Source: Rhizobium skierniewicense (GTDB taxonomy: Bacteria > Pseudomonadota > Alphaproteobacteria > Rhizobiales > Rhizobiaceae). Taken from it: a stretch of DNA of 64,000 nt. The stretch's first letter is position 1. The number at the start of each line of letters is the position of its first letter. Position numbers and translations under genes: made by a program. The stretch lies in contig NZ_JACIDV010000013.1 of NCBI RefSeq assembly GCF_014196515.1, positions 1 through 64,000 of the forward strand. The letters are read 5' to 3'. Below, in pieces: positions 1 through 8,188 of the stretch. The notes beneath the pieces were generated by a model that saw only the letters and a program-made list of their open reading frames with translations, made no database searches and was not told the DNA's origin.

Positions 1-13
1 CTGCCCGACCGCC

Positions 14-48
14 AAAAAAAAACGGCGGTTTTTGCGCCGTTTTTTTTT
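14..48. terminator. Perfect bidirectional hairpin terminator
   Basis: Nine A, CGGCG, a 7-nt loop, CGCCG, nine T: a 14-bp perfect stem that would work as a Rho-independent terminator on either strand. It probably ends a gene lying left of the window. Confidence 0.75.
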
Positions 49-98
49 CCTGGGTCCTTGCAAGGGTTTTTGGGTCACTACCCGGCTAAAATTTGTCG

Positions 99-119
99 CC
101 CCCCCCCCCCCCCCCCCCC
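99..119. repeat. C21 homopolymer tract
   Basis: Twenty-one consecutive C residues lie between the edge terminator and the first small gene. No reading frame crosses the tract convincingly. It could be a slippage-prone tract affecting a promoter, or an assembly or sequencing artefact at a contig or repeat boundary. Confidence 0.8.
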
Positions 120-234
120 GAACACGTCGATTTCCCCAGATCAAAAATCGTTTCCTTAAAACCCCACTGCTTCGAGACACTTGACAAAACGAATCAAATG
201 AAAGAACATAAAGCGAACAAATGGAGTTGTAGCA

Positions 235-420
235 ATGACAACAGCAGACAAAACCATTGAAAACGCTTTATCGCTTGTGGCCCAGTCGCGCAGTCTTCGC
301 GAACGTGCATTGGAACGTCGGCGCGAATTGCAGCGCCGCACTGAGGTTATTACAGTGAAGCCGCTCTATATCTTGAAGAAAAACGGTGGGCGCCAACTAT
401 CGCTGCGACTTGATAGCTGA
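235..420 (+). CDS. Small basic protein of unknown function (61 aa)
   Basis: A 61-residue ORF whose ATG follows a GGAG ribosome site 8 nt upstream. The product is highly charged: an N-terminal helix-like stretch, an Arg/Glu-rich middle (about residues 18-36) and a C-terminal segment with KKNGG. There is no signal peptide and no recognisable domain. The next element downstream is a strong terminator at 541-574, consistent with a short monocistronic unit. I do not recognise the family. The RBS and the downstream terminator favour a real gene, but chance is possible. Confidence 0.5.
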   Translation: MTTADKTIENALSLVAQSRSLRERALERRRELQRRTEVITVKPLYILKKNGGRQLSLRLDS

Positions 421-540
421 CCGTTCTGACGATCTGCGTTTGGAGACGGAGGGACTTACAGCTTGTCGTTCCAAATTATGGTGCGCGCTAATGTCTCGCT
501 TGTTTTCTTCATTCCTTGATGTGGCAAGACCATCAACGAA

Positions 541-574
541 AAAATCCCGTGAGCTGTTCGGCGCACGGGATTTT
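541..574. terminator. Bidirectional terminator between convergent small genes
   Basis: AAAATCCCGTG and CACGGGATTTT form an 11-bp perfect stem around a 12-nt loop. It has A and T tracts on both sides, so it can serve the plus-strand small gene on the left and the minus-strand secreted-protein gene at 601. Confidence 0.75.
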
Positions 575-600
575 CTGAAATGAGATTTTCCATGGTGTCT

Positions 601-849
601 TTATTGCATACGTGCCAGAGCTGATTGGGGTGAGGCAGTCGCTGTTTCCGTCAGACCGGGAAGGCGGTTCGTCTTTTTCAGAATGACAGCCGGTTTTTGA
701 GCAGCATCTGTTGGTGGTGTGATGCTGGCTGTTTTGAATTCTCGGTCCACAGGGATCGTGGAATTGATGTTCTGGCGGACGATGCTGTCGGCGAATGCGG
801 TTTGAGCAGAAAGGCCAATGAGGGCCGTAATGATGAGAGCTGTCTTCAT
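601..849 (-). CDS. Small secreted protein of unknown function (82 aa)
   Basis: Residues 1-20 form a clear Sec signal peptide (MKTALIITALIGLSAQTAFA) ending in an AFA|D-type cleavage site. This leaves a mature periplasmic protein of about 62 residues rich in Thr, Pro and Ala with no cysteine. The ATG has a good GGGAGA site about 6 nt upstream. No domain is recognisable. A bidirectional terminator follows at 541-574. Very short exported proteins of this type are common in Rhizobiaceae and mostly unstudied. Expression and export look credible, but the function is unknown. Confidence 0.7.
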   Translation of the reverse strand: MKTALIITALIGLSAQTAFADSIVRQNINSTIPVDREFKTASITPPTDAAQKPAVILKKTNRLPGLTETATASPQSALARMQ

Positions 850-931
850 GTCATTCTCCCTTCGTTGATTGATTGGAATTTAATTTCAAATACCTGGCTG
901 TTTTATTCTGTACTTTTCAATACTTTTCGAA

Positions 932-1093
932 CTAGCTTTTTGCCATTTCAAGTCTATTTTTAAGCGAGCGACGGAATATCATCGCTACGTAGGTTCCTCT
1001 GAGTGGGACGATCAGAGGTTTGTATTGTGAGGCCGATGTACAATTGGCGGCCTCTAAAGTGCGACGGGTATCGGAACTGTTTTGCGACTTCAT
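932..1093 (-). CDS. Small basic protein of unknown function (53 aa)
   Basis: The frame is open to 1156, but the ATG at 1093 has a near-perfect AAGGAGA site 6 nt upstream, so the 53-residue product starting MKSQNSSDTRR is preferred. The protein is basic, with a short hydrophobic patch in the middle (PLIVPLRGTYVAMIF) and a basic C-terminus. There is no known domain. It lies 82 nt upstream of the secreted 82-residue protein on the same strand, so the two may be co-transcribed. The strong RBS is the main evidence that it is real. Confidence 0.5.
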   Translation of the reverse strand: MKSQNSSDTRRTLEAANCTSASQYKPLIVPLRGTYVAMIFRRSLKNRLEMAKS

Positions 1094-1248
1094 GTCACGT
1101 CTCCTTCGCGTGAATAAACGGAAGGGCAGCAGTTTAGTTCCTCGCGCAAAGCGCAAAGGTTAATATTTTCGACCGAAAGGTGTTAACAACGTTGTCACAG
1201 GCTCGTGACCCCGGCAAAGAAGCGACGCTTAGCTTTTTGATAAAAACG

Positions 1249-2160
1249 TTAGATATCAAAGATACCCGTTGCGACACGCACGGCGTGACCACCAATACGC
1301 GCCCGCGAAATCTCTTTTGCCTTCACATCCATCGTCAGGTGAATATGTGAGGGTCGGCCCATTTCGACACCTTGCTCAATCAGGATCGGGTAATGCCCAT
1401 CCGCAAGATCATCGAAATGGTGAATTGCGCCTGAGAATGCAGCAGCAGCAGAACCTGTTGCAGGATCTTCCGAGATGCCCATGCTCGGCGAAAACATACG
1501 CGTGTGAAACTTAGCGGCGTGATTGATACCCCCACGACAATAAAGATAGGCCGATGCCAGGCGCCCCTCGACAAGAGGTGCCAGTTTCATCCACAAGGTC
1601 GGATCGAAATCAACCTCTTCCATTGCAGCGAGATTGAGCAGAGGTATCATGACAAAAGGCACCCCGGCGGTCCAAAGCGAAGGTACGTGGTTTTCAAAAC
1701 CGATCTGAGATTCCGCAAGGCTGATGGCATCCGCAAGCTGTGCGATATCCAGCGGCAACGTCACGCGGGACGATTTTCTGGGCAAATCGAATTCGGCAAA
1801 ACTCGGTTCACCCCGTCGAACACGGATGGCGCAGCGCACAGGTCCGACCTTCTCCTGCAGCACCGCCACCATATCCGTATCGTCTTCAGGATGATTTTGC
1901 TCGGCAATGGCGATGGCGGCACCGACAGTTGGATGACCGGCGAACGGCAATTCCTGAGCGGGTGTAAAAATCCGCAGAGACGCGGCATAGGCCGGGTTTG
2001 CTGATTGCTCGACGAAGACAGTTTCCGATAGATTCATCTCGCGGGCGATGGACTGCATGGCAACATCGTTCAAGCCGCCGTCACTGAACATCACGGCCAG
2101 TGGGTTGCCCGCCAGTTTATCGCGTGTGAAAACATCGTAGATCCTGTAACTTATCGCCAC
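1249..2160 (-). CDS. PhzF-family isomerase/epimerase
   Basis: About 303 residues starting at a GTG (VAISYRIYDVFTRD) with GGAAGG upstream; the frame is open further 5' but that stretch does not resemble the family. PhzF-family features are visible: GNPLAVMF near the start, LSETVFVE with the catalytic Glu, TPAQELPFAGHPTVGAA, EDPATGSAAAAF and the C-terminal ARIGGHAVRVATG. The family has two mirrored diaminopimelate-epimerase-like halves. PhzF itself isomerises a phenazine precursor, but most members have unknown substrates and there is no phenazine cluster here. It is transcribed away from nadK. Confidence 0.88.
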   Translation of the reverse strand: MAISYRIYDVFTRDKLAGNPLAVMFSDGGLNDVAMQSIAREMNLSETVFVEQSANPAYAASLRIFTPAQELPFAGHPTVGAAIAIAEQNHPEDDTDMVAVLQEKVGPVRCAIRVRRGEPSFAEFDLPRKSSRVTLPLDIAQLADAISLAESQIGFENHVPSLWTAGVPFVMIPLLNLAAMEEVDFDPTLWMKLAPLVEGRLASAYLYCRGGINHAAKFHTRMFSPSMGISEDPATGSAAAAFSGAIHHFDDLADGHYPILIEQGVEMGRPSHIHLTMDVKAKEISRARIGGHAVRVATGIFDI

Positions 2161-2370
2161 GCCCCACACCTTCCACAACCGTGTCCCTCTCTGCAAACTG
2201 CCCGACCTCACCCGCATCCGCAACCCCACTTGATGATGCAGGGATAAGAAGCTGTGGACTCTGGTCATGGCAAGCGGCACGTGGGTTGGCTGCCAACACG
2301 CGGCAATTTTAAAGCGCTTGTCCTCGCACCGTATCTTCATGTACCAAAGGCCGGTAACAGGGGTGACGGC

Positions 2371-3144
2371 ATGTCGCGTTCAAGTCAGAAGTTGTGTTTC
2401 CTGGCGTCGACCACAGACCATGCGCAATCAGCGCGGGATGAACTCGTAGAGCACTATGGCAACGCCACCTTCGACGACGCTGACGTGATCGTTGCCCTTG
2501 GTGGTGATGGCTTCATGTTGCAGGTGTTGAACGAAACGATGAACTCCGGCAAGCGTATCTACGGCATGAACCGGGGCTCGATCGGCTTTCTGATGAACGA
2601 CTACCGCTTGGAAGGTTTGCAAGATCGCATTGCAGTCGCGACCGGCAACGATTTCCATCCCCTGCGAATGACGACAATCGATGCCAATGGGAACGAATTT
2701 TCGGCGCTGGCCATGAACGAGGTCAGCCTGTTTCGTCAATCACACCAAGCTGCAAAGTTGAGGGTGGACGTTGATGGCAAAACTCGGCTGGAGGAACTGG
2801 TTTGCGATGGCATGATGGTCGCCACGCCTGCCGGATCCACCGCTTATAACTTCTCCGCTCATGGTCCGATTCTGCCTCTGGAATCACCACTTCTGGCGCT
2901 GACACCGGTCAGTGCATTTCGCCCGCGACGTTGGCGTGGAGCCCTTCTGCCAAACAAGGTAACCGTCGAAGTCCACGTCTTGGAGGGCGAAAAACGCCCC
3001 GTCAATGCGGTGGCTGACCATATTGAGGTCAAATCGGTGCAATCTGTTCGCATTGCCCAATCTCAGGATAGAACCGCAAAAATCCTGTCGGACCCGGATC
3101 GCTCGTGGTCTGACAGAGTGCTTGCAGAACAATTCACTAATTGA
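2371..3144 (+). CDS. nadK: NAD kinase
   Basis: A 257-residue ATP-NAD kinase that makes NADP+ from NAD+ in the cytoplasm. The diagnostic GGDGFML motif is at about residue 45, followed by the NE(V)SL region and the TPAGSTAYNFSAHGPI motif typical of bacterial NadK, then a C-terminal beta region. The ATG at 2371 (MSRSSQKLCFLAS) is chosen over an upstream in-frame ATG because homology begins there. The stop overlaps the ATG of the next gene by one base, so the two are translationally coupled. Length matches rhizobial NadK. Confidence 0.93.
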   Translation: MSRSSQKLCFLASTTDHAQSARDELVEHYGNATFDDADVIVALGGDGFMLQVLNETMNSGKRIYGMNRGSIGFLMNDYRLEGLQDRIAVATGNDFHPLRMTTIDANGNEFSALAMNEVSLFRQSHQAAKLRVDVDGKTRLEELVCDGMMVATPAGSTAYNFSAHGPILPLESPLLALTPVSAFRPRRWRGALLPNKVTVEVHVLEGEKRPVNAVADHIEVKSVQSVRIAQSQDRTAKILSDPDRSWSDRVLAEQFTN

Positions 3145-3653
3145 TGAAAACCAAGATGATCAAAACATTTCTCACGACGACTTTTCTTGCCGCAAGCCTG
3201 ACCTTTGCATCAGCGCAGACGGCCGATATCAGCGCCCTGCCCGCTTCTACCATCTTCGTGACCAGCAGCGGCATGTGGGAAAAAACAGCTCCACCGGATG
3301 TCAAACCGGGTGACGCGCCTGCTGAAACCAAGCCAACTGGCGAGCCTGTGCGCGGATATTACAAGGTCATCGCCATGCGCCAGTACGATGGCACGGCGAA
3401 AATCTATCTTCAGCAGATTGCTCATACGGCCAATGGTCCGAACCTTGTTGAAACCGTCGAGCTTGAAGAATTTACGCAGATGAAAGCCTATGTCACCGAT
3501 ATCAGACCCGAGAGCTCTACCGGCGCATCTGACGTTCCTGGCCTGTTCGTTACTGTCCATCTGAAGACCGATCCTGCTCAAAAAGATGCGGACGCGTGGA
3601 CCGTGCTGATCGACGAACTCGGTGATATGAAGATCGAGAAAGCCTCCAATTAA
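3144..3653 (+). CDS. Secreted protein of unknown function, coupled to nadK
   Basis: 169 residues; the first about 24 (MKTKMIKTFLTTTFLAASLTFASA) form a Sec signal peptide. The mature part is a small, mostly beta protein with a proline-rich early region and a Thr/Val-rich body. Its ATG shares one base with the nadK stop, showing coupling. The 3' end overlaps the stop codon of the opposite-strand isochorismatase-like gene by 4 bp. There are no cysteines and no domain I can name. It is probably a periplasmic protein. Confidence 0.75.
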   Translation: MKTKMIKTFLTTTFLAASLTFASAQTADISALPASTIFVTSSGMWEKTAPPDVKPGDAPAETKPTGEPVRGYYKVIAMRQYDGTAKIYLQQIAHTANGPNLVETVELEEFTQMKAYVTDIRPESSTGASDVPGLFVTVHLKTDPAQKDADAWTVLIDELGDMKIEKASN

Positions 3654-4117
3654 AACACGTCCTCTGGATTGTTCAGAACCGCACCAAAATGGTGCTTCCA
3701 TAGCCTTGCGCCCAGTGCACCTGATCTGTCGAGACTGGAGCCGATGGTGAGCCATGGAAGAAGCGTCGGATGCAGTCCGGCATCGAAGAAGCTGAACCCC
3801 GCAGCCAGGACACATGTATCCGCCTGAATGCCGCACACCAACACGCGATCCACGTCCAAAGACAGGAGATAGTCAACGGCTTCCGCCGGTGGCGCATAAC
3901 CGTGCTTGATAAAGATACGATCTGCCTCAACCAGAGAATCATCCAATGCTCCAGGAGCCCAGCCGAGCTGGCGTTCGAAGGGCGTTATAGTTTCATTGTG
4001 CCGCTCTACGCTCGCCACACTTGGCAATTGCTGAGCAAGGTTCCGTATGTCCTGTACGAAGTCTGCGGGCGGATCAAAGCTTGGCTGGACGTCAACGATA
4101 TAAAGAACCTGCTTCAT
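3650..4117 (-). CDS. Isochorismatase-family cysteine hydrolase
   Basis: 155 residues of the isochorismatase-like hydrolase fold. The catalytic triad is visible: Asp in the N-terminal LYIVDVQPSF, Lys in IFIKHGYAPP and Cys in GIQADTCVLAAG. The ATG at 4117 has GGGGGTGAG just upstream; a GTG two codons earlier is the alternative. At 155 aa it is on the short side for nicotinamidases. The family covers isochorismate, nicotinamide, carbamate and ureide hydrolysis and the true substrate cannot be read from sequence. It is convergent with the preceding secreted-protein gene. Confidence 0.82.
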   Translation of the reverse strand: MKQVLYIVDVQPSFDPPADFVQDIRNLAQQLPSVASVERHNETITPFERQLGWAPGALDDSLVEADRIFIKHGYAPPAEAVDYLLSLDVDRVLVCGIQADTCVLAAGFSFFDAGLHPTLLPWLTIGSSLDRSGALGARLWKHHFGAVLNNPEDVF

Positions 4118-4137
4118 GCTCACCCCCGATTAAAAAA

Positions 4138-4165
4138 GCCCCTCGCAACGTTCATCGCGAGAGGC
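4138..4165 (-). terminator. prfB terminator
   Basis: On the minus strand GCCTCTCGC pairs with GCGAGGGGC across a 10-nt loop and is followed by six T. It lies about 30 nt beyond the prfB stop. Confidence 0.8.
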
Positions 4166-4195
4166 TGAAAACTGACCAGTGATCGATCAACCCGT

Positions 4196-5327
4196 TCAGT
4201 CGATATCGGCGACCTCGACATCCGCACCGCCGCTGATGCGATGGGCAAGGGCCGCCTCCATGAATTCGTTCAATTCACCATCGAGCACATTGCTCGGCGC
4301 CGTGCTTTCAACGCCGGTGCGCAAATCCTTGACCAGTTGGTAAGGCTGCAACACGTAAGAGCGGATCTGGTGACCCCAGCCGATATCGGACTTGGACGCG
4401 GCCTGAGCGTTCGCCGCAGCTTCTCGCTTCATCAGTTCTGCCTCGTAAAGACGCGAGCGCAACATTTCCCACGCCTTGGCGCGGTTCTTGTGCTGGGAGC
4501 GCTCCTGCTGGCAGGCAACTGCGATTCCGCTTGGAATATGCGTGATGCGCACGGCCGAATCCGTCGTGTTGACATGCTGTCCGCCGGCACCCGATGAGCG
4601 ATATGTATCGATGCGGCAGTCACTCTCATTGATGTCGATCTGGATCGAATCATCGACCACAGGATAGACCCAGATGGAGGAAAACGACGTGTGACGGCGC
4701 GCGTTGCTGTCATAGGGCGAGATACGAACGAGACGATGAACGCCCGATTCCGTCTTCATCCAGCCAAAGGCGTTGTGGCCCTTGACCAGAATGGTGGCGG
4801 ATTTGATACCCGCCTCTTCGCCATCGTGAATTTCGAGAATCTCGACCTTGAACCCCTGGCGTTCCGCCCAACGGGTATACATGCGTAACAGCATGTTCGC
4901 CCAGTCCTGACTTTCTGTCCCACCGGCGCCGGAATGCACTTCGACATAGGTGTCGTTGCTATCGGCTTCGCCTGATAGCATCGCTTCGACCTGACGGCGG
5001 TTCGCTTCGCTCCTGAGCACCTTCAGCGCGTCTTCGGCCTCCTTGACGATGTCAGCATCGCCTTCAGCCTCGCCCATCTCGATCAACTCGATATTGTCGT
5101 TGACCTGCTGCTCGAGCAGTTTCACGCCGTTTATGGATTCGTCCAGCTGCTGGCGCTCGCGCATCAGCTTCTGCGCCTCGGTGGCGTCATTCCAGAGGTT
5201 CGGATCCTCTGCCTTGTTGTTCAACCAGTCCAGCCGTCTTATCGCCTGGTCCCAGTCAAAGATGCCTCCTCAGCAGGCTTATGGCCTGCTTGATTTCGTC
5301 GACGACGTTCACGATCTCATTGCGCAT
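4196..5327 (-). CDS. prfB: Peptide chain release factor 2 (programmed +1 frameshift)
   Basis: RF2 recognises UGA and UAA and triggers peptide release. The gene starts at ATG 5327 ([11 protein letters not shown]...), runs 23 codons to an in-frame TGA at 5256-5258, then continues in the +1 frame as [15 protein letters not shown], giving about 376 residues. The frameshift region reads AGGAGG CAT CTT TGA C, the classical RF2 autoregulatory arrangement. The peptidyl-hydrolysis motif GAGGQ and the RRHTSFSS region are present. The anticodon-like tripeptide reads SPY rather than SPF. A simple ORF call would wrongly start at TTG 5224. It is followed by its own terminator. Confidence 0.95.
5255..5270 (-). 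other. prfB: RF2 programmed +1 frameshift site
   Basis: Read on the minus strand: an internal Shine-Dalgarno-like AGGAGG (5265-5270), CAT, the slippery CTT (5259-5261), then TGA followed by C (5255-5258). Slippage of the Leu tRNA from CUU to UUU lets ribosomes bypass the UGA when RF2 is scarce. This is the same arrangement as in E. coli prfB. Confidence 0.95.
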
Positions 5328-5380
5328 TTCGCAGATACTTCGCTTTCATGGAAATTGGCATTAAAACTGGATGGCTGAAT

Positions 5381-5423
5381 AAAGGCGAGGGGCGCGGATG
5401 TAAAGACCGCGCCCCTCGCCTTT
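5381..5423 (-). terminator. Strong terminator of mrcA
   Basis: Two 17-nt arms (AAAGGCGAGGGGCGCGG and its exact complement) around a 9-nt loop, directly downstream of the mrcA stop and upstream of prfB on the same strand. The T tail (TTTATT) is short, but the stem is very stable. Confidence 0.8.
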
Positions 5424-5436
5424 CAACCAAGTCGGA

Positions 5437-7872
5437 TCAATAAAGGCCGCCACCGCCGCCGGTGATGGCCTGCTGCGCCTGCGGAGAGGCACGCAGGATG
5501 TCTTCCTGCGACATGGTGCCTTCCATACCGATGACGGAGAAGCTGCTGGCAGGACCCGTGCCTGGCTTGAAGGCCTCCATGATGGTGTCAGGTTCGCCCT
5601 CATTAGCGGCCATACCGGTCTTGCGGTTGACGGCCACGAACTGCATGCCGTTCGGCACAATGAATTTGCTCTGCGGCAAATGCTTGACCGCTTGCGCAAT
5701 GAATTCGCCGAAGATCGGCGCTGCCAGAGAGCCACCGGTGCCGCCACGGCCAAGCGGTGCCGGGCTATCGAAACCGATATAGAGACCAGCAACAAGATCA
5801 GGCGTGTAGCCCACGAACCAAGCGTCTTTTTCGTCGTTTGTCGTTCCGGTCTTGCCAGCGACTGGAAGGTCGACCTTGATCTTTCCTGCGGCAGTCCCGC
5901 GCTGCACGACACCTTCAAGCATTGATGTCGTCTGATATGCGGTCATGGGATCCAGAACCTGCTCACGCTTGTCGACAATGGTCGGCTCTTCCTGATTCTG
6001 CCAGCTTGAGGCATTGCAGCCTTCGCAGCCACGGTCTTCATGACGGAAAATCGTTTTGCCGTAACGGTCCTGTATCCGGTCGATCACGGTAGGATTGATC
6101 TGCTTGCCGCCATTTGCAATCACGGAATAGGCAGACACCATGCGCATGACTGTCGTTTCACCGGAACCGAGCGACATGGCCAGCAAAGGTGGCATCTTGT
6201 CGTAAATACCGAAGCGTTCGGCATATTCAGCCACAAGATTCATGCCCATGTCCTGAGCAAGACGCACAGTCATGAGGTTTCTCGACTTTTCAATGCCAAG
6301 ACGCAGTGTGGACGGACCGGCAGATTCACCGCCGTAATTTTGAGGTCGCCACACCTGGCCACCGGATACGACCTCGATGGGCGCATCCATGACCACGGAT
6401 GCGGGCGTATAGCCATTATCCAGAGCGGCCGCATAAATGAACGGCTTGAAGGACGATCCCGGCTGTCGCATGGCCTGCGTCGCCCGATTGAACTCGGACT
6501 GTCCATACGAGAAGCCACCGACCATCGCCAGAACACGGCCGGTATGCGGGTCCATGACCACCATGCCACCCTGTACCTTCGGTGGCTGGCGCAGACGGTA
6601 GTCATCACCCTTGTCAGACAACGGCTCGACGTACACCACGTCACCGGTCTTCAACACGGTTGCAGGCGATTTGGCAGTCGCGCGCTGGCCCTTGGCATCG
6701 CGGAAGGCCCACTTCATGTTTTCAGGCTTGATGCGGCCACGGCTGCGCAGATCGGGATTTTCCGTGTCACCATCAGGCCGAAGCCCGATATCCACACCGT
6801 CAGAGGTGGCAGACAGGACGACGGCCATCTTCCATTCCGGCACGTCACGCAGCGGTCTCAGCTTCAATAGTGCTGCAGCCCAGTCCCCCGATGCATCGAT
6901 CTGATCGACGGGACCGTGAAAACCACGACGCTCATCATAATCCAGCAGACCATCCTGAAGCGCCTTGCGGGCTTCCATTTGGATGTCGGGATCAAAGGAT
7001 GTGCGAACGGAAAGGCCGCCTTCCAGCAATGCCTTTTCGCCATATTTTTCAACGATCTGTCGACGCGCTTCCTCAGAGAAATAATCGGATGCGGCGAGAC
7101 GGGCTCCACCGGTGCGGATGTTGACGCCCAGTGGCTGTGTCTTGGCATCGGCAGCATCGGCCTGCGTGATGTAGCCATTCTCCGCCATGCGGTCGATGAC
7201 CCAGTTACGGCGCTCTAACGCTGCCTTTTCGCGGCGCAGCGGATGATAATTCGCAGGCCCCTTTGGAAGGGCCGCCAGATAGGCCGTTTCGGCAATTGTC
7301 AGCTCTGTGACAGATTTATTGAAATAGGTCAGTGCCGCGCTGGCGATACCATAGGAGTTGAGGCCGAAGAAAATCTCGTTGAGATACAGTTCGAGGATCT
7401 TGTCCTTGCTATAGGCCTGCTCGATACGGAACGAAAGAACTGCCTCCTTGGCCTTGCGCTCCATCGTTTGTTCATTGGTCAGAAGAAAGTTTTTCGCAAC
7501 CTGCTGGGTGATCGTAGAGCCGCCCTGAGTCGGCCCACCCGTCGCAAAGGCGACGGCCGCACGCGCAAAGCCCGTCACGTCGATACCGGGGTGCTGATAG
7601 AAGTTCTTGTCTTCAGCGGAAAGGAAAGCGGCTTTCACGCGGTCAGGAACCGCCTGGATCGGCAAAAACAGGCGCCGTTGCTTCGCATATTCCGCCATCA
7701 ACGCGCCGTTGCCAGCATGAATGCGCGTCGTGACCGGCGGCTCGTAGCTGCTCAGAACCGCGTAATCGGGAAGATCCTTCGTGATGGTCACCAAATAGAT
7801 GGCGACACCACCAGCTGCCACGAGGAACAGCATGCTGGCCAAGCCGAAGAAATATCCAATAAGTCTGATCAT
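5437..7872 (-). CDS. mrcA: Penicillin-binding protein 1A, bifunctional transglycosylase/transpeptidase
   Basis: 811 residues. One N-terminal membrane anchor (about residues 5-28) is followed by a GT51 glycosyltransferase domain with AEDKNFYQHPG (catalytic Glu, about residue 86) and GGSTITQQVAKNFLL. An OB-like insert comes next, then the transpeptidase with SSFK (about 470), KSRN (SxN) and GKTGTTND (about 670). It polymerises and cross-links peptidoglycan at the inner membrane. In Agrobacterium PBP1a is the main synthase for polar growth, and the window also holds a Gpr-type gene. An AMIN amidase gene lies upstream on the same strand. Confidence 0.96.
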   Translation of the reverse strand: MIRLIGYFFGLASMLFLVAAGGVAIYLVTITKDLPDYAVLSSYEPPVTTRIHAGNGALMAEYAKQRRLFLPIQAVPDRVKAAFLSAEDKNFYQHPGIDVTGFARAAVAFATGGPTQGGSTITQQVAKNFLLTNEQTMERKAKEAVLSFRIEQAYSKDKILELYLNEIFFGLNSYGIASAALTYFNKSVTELTIAETAYLAALPKGPANYHPLRREKAALERRNWVIDRMAENGYITQADAADAKTQPLGVNIRTGGARLAASDYFSEEARRQIVEKYGEKALLEGGLSVRTSFDPDIQMEARKALQDGLLDYDERRGFHGPVDQIDASGDWAAALLKLRPLRDVPEWKMAVVLSATSDGVDIGLRPDGDTENPDLRSRGRIKPENMKWAFRDAKGQRATAKSPATVLKTGDVVYVEPLSDKGDDYRLRQPPKVQGGMVVMDPHTGRVLAMVGGFSYGQSEFNRATQAMRQPGSSFKPFIYAAALDNGYTPASVVMDAPIEVVSGGQVWRPQNYGGESAGPSTLRLGIEKSRNLMTVRLAQDMGMNLVAEYAERFGIYDKMPPLLAMSLGSGETTVMRMVSAYSVIANGGKQINPTVIDRIQDRYGKTIFRHEDRGCEGCNASSWQNQEEPTIVDKREQVLDPMTAYQTTSMLEGVVQRGTAAGKIKVDLPVAGKTGTTNDEKDAWFVGYTPDLVAGLYIGFDSPAPLGRGGTGGSLAAPIFGEFIAQAVKHLPQSKFIVPNGMQFVAVNRKTGMAANEGEPDTIMEAFKPGTGPASSFSVIGMEGTMSQEDILRASPQAQQAITGGGGGLY

Positions 7873-8188
7873 ATTAGGCTACCGATACTTCGAATCGTAA
7901 CTGGCTGCGCTCGCAGTTATAAACGCATCTTTGCATATAGCGTGCCGTTTTGCACACCGCTTCATCAATGACAAGCGCCCGTTGCGGCATTTTCAGAGAT
8001 GTTATCCCGAGCCGCTTTTCTTCGCAGATGAAAAGACCAGTACATCGGAATCGAATCCAGTGTGGAGTAACGGCTTGAATGTGAGTAAAATAGGGCTTGA
8101 GCCTAACTATCGGCGCCGGAACCGATACGATCGATGTGTTTTAGCGCTGGGGTCGCTCAGATGTCACAGTCTGGTCTTGTCGTATGAA
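7873..8188. other. Intergenic region upstream of mrcA
   Basis: 316 nt between the amidase stop and the mrcA start, both on the minus strand. I see no convincing small gene and no strong hairpin with a T tail. It presumably holds the mrcA promoter and leader, but I could not assign -35/-10 boxes with confidence. Confidence 0.4.

Noticed and set aside
5224-5226. TTG as start of prfB
   Set aside because: The leader and frameshift site upstream are complete and match RF2; the TTG is an internal Leu codon.
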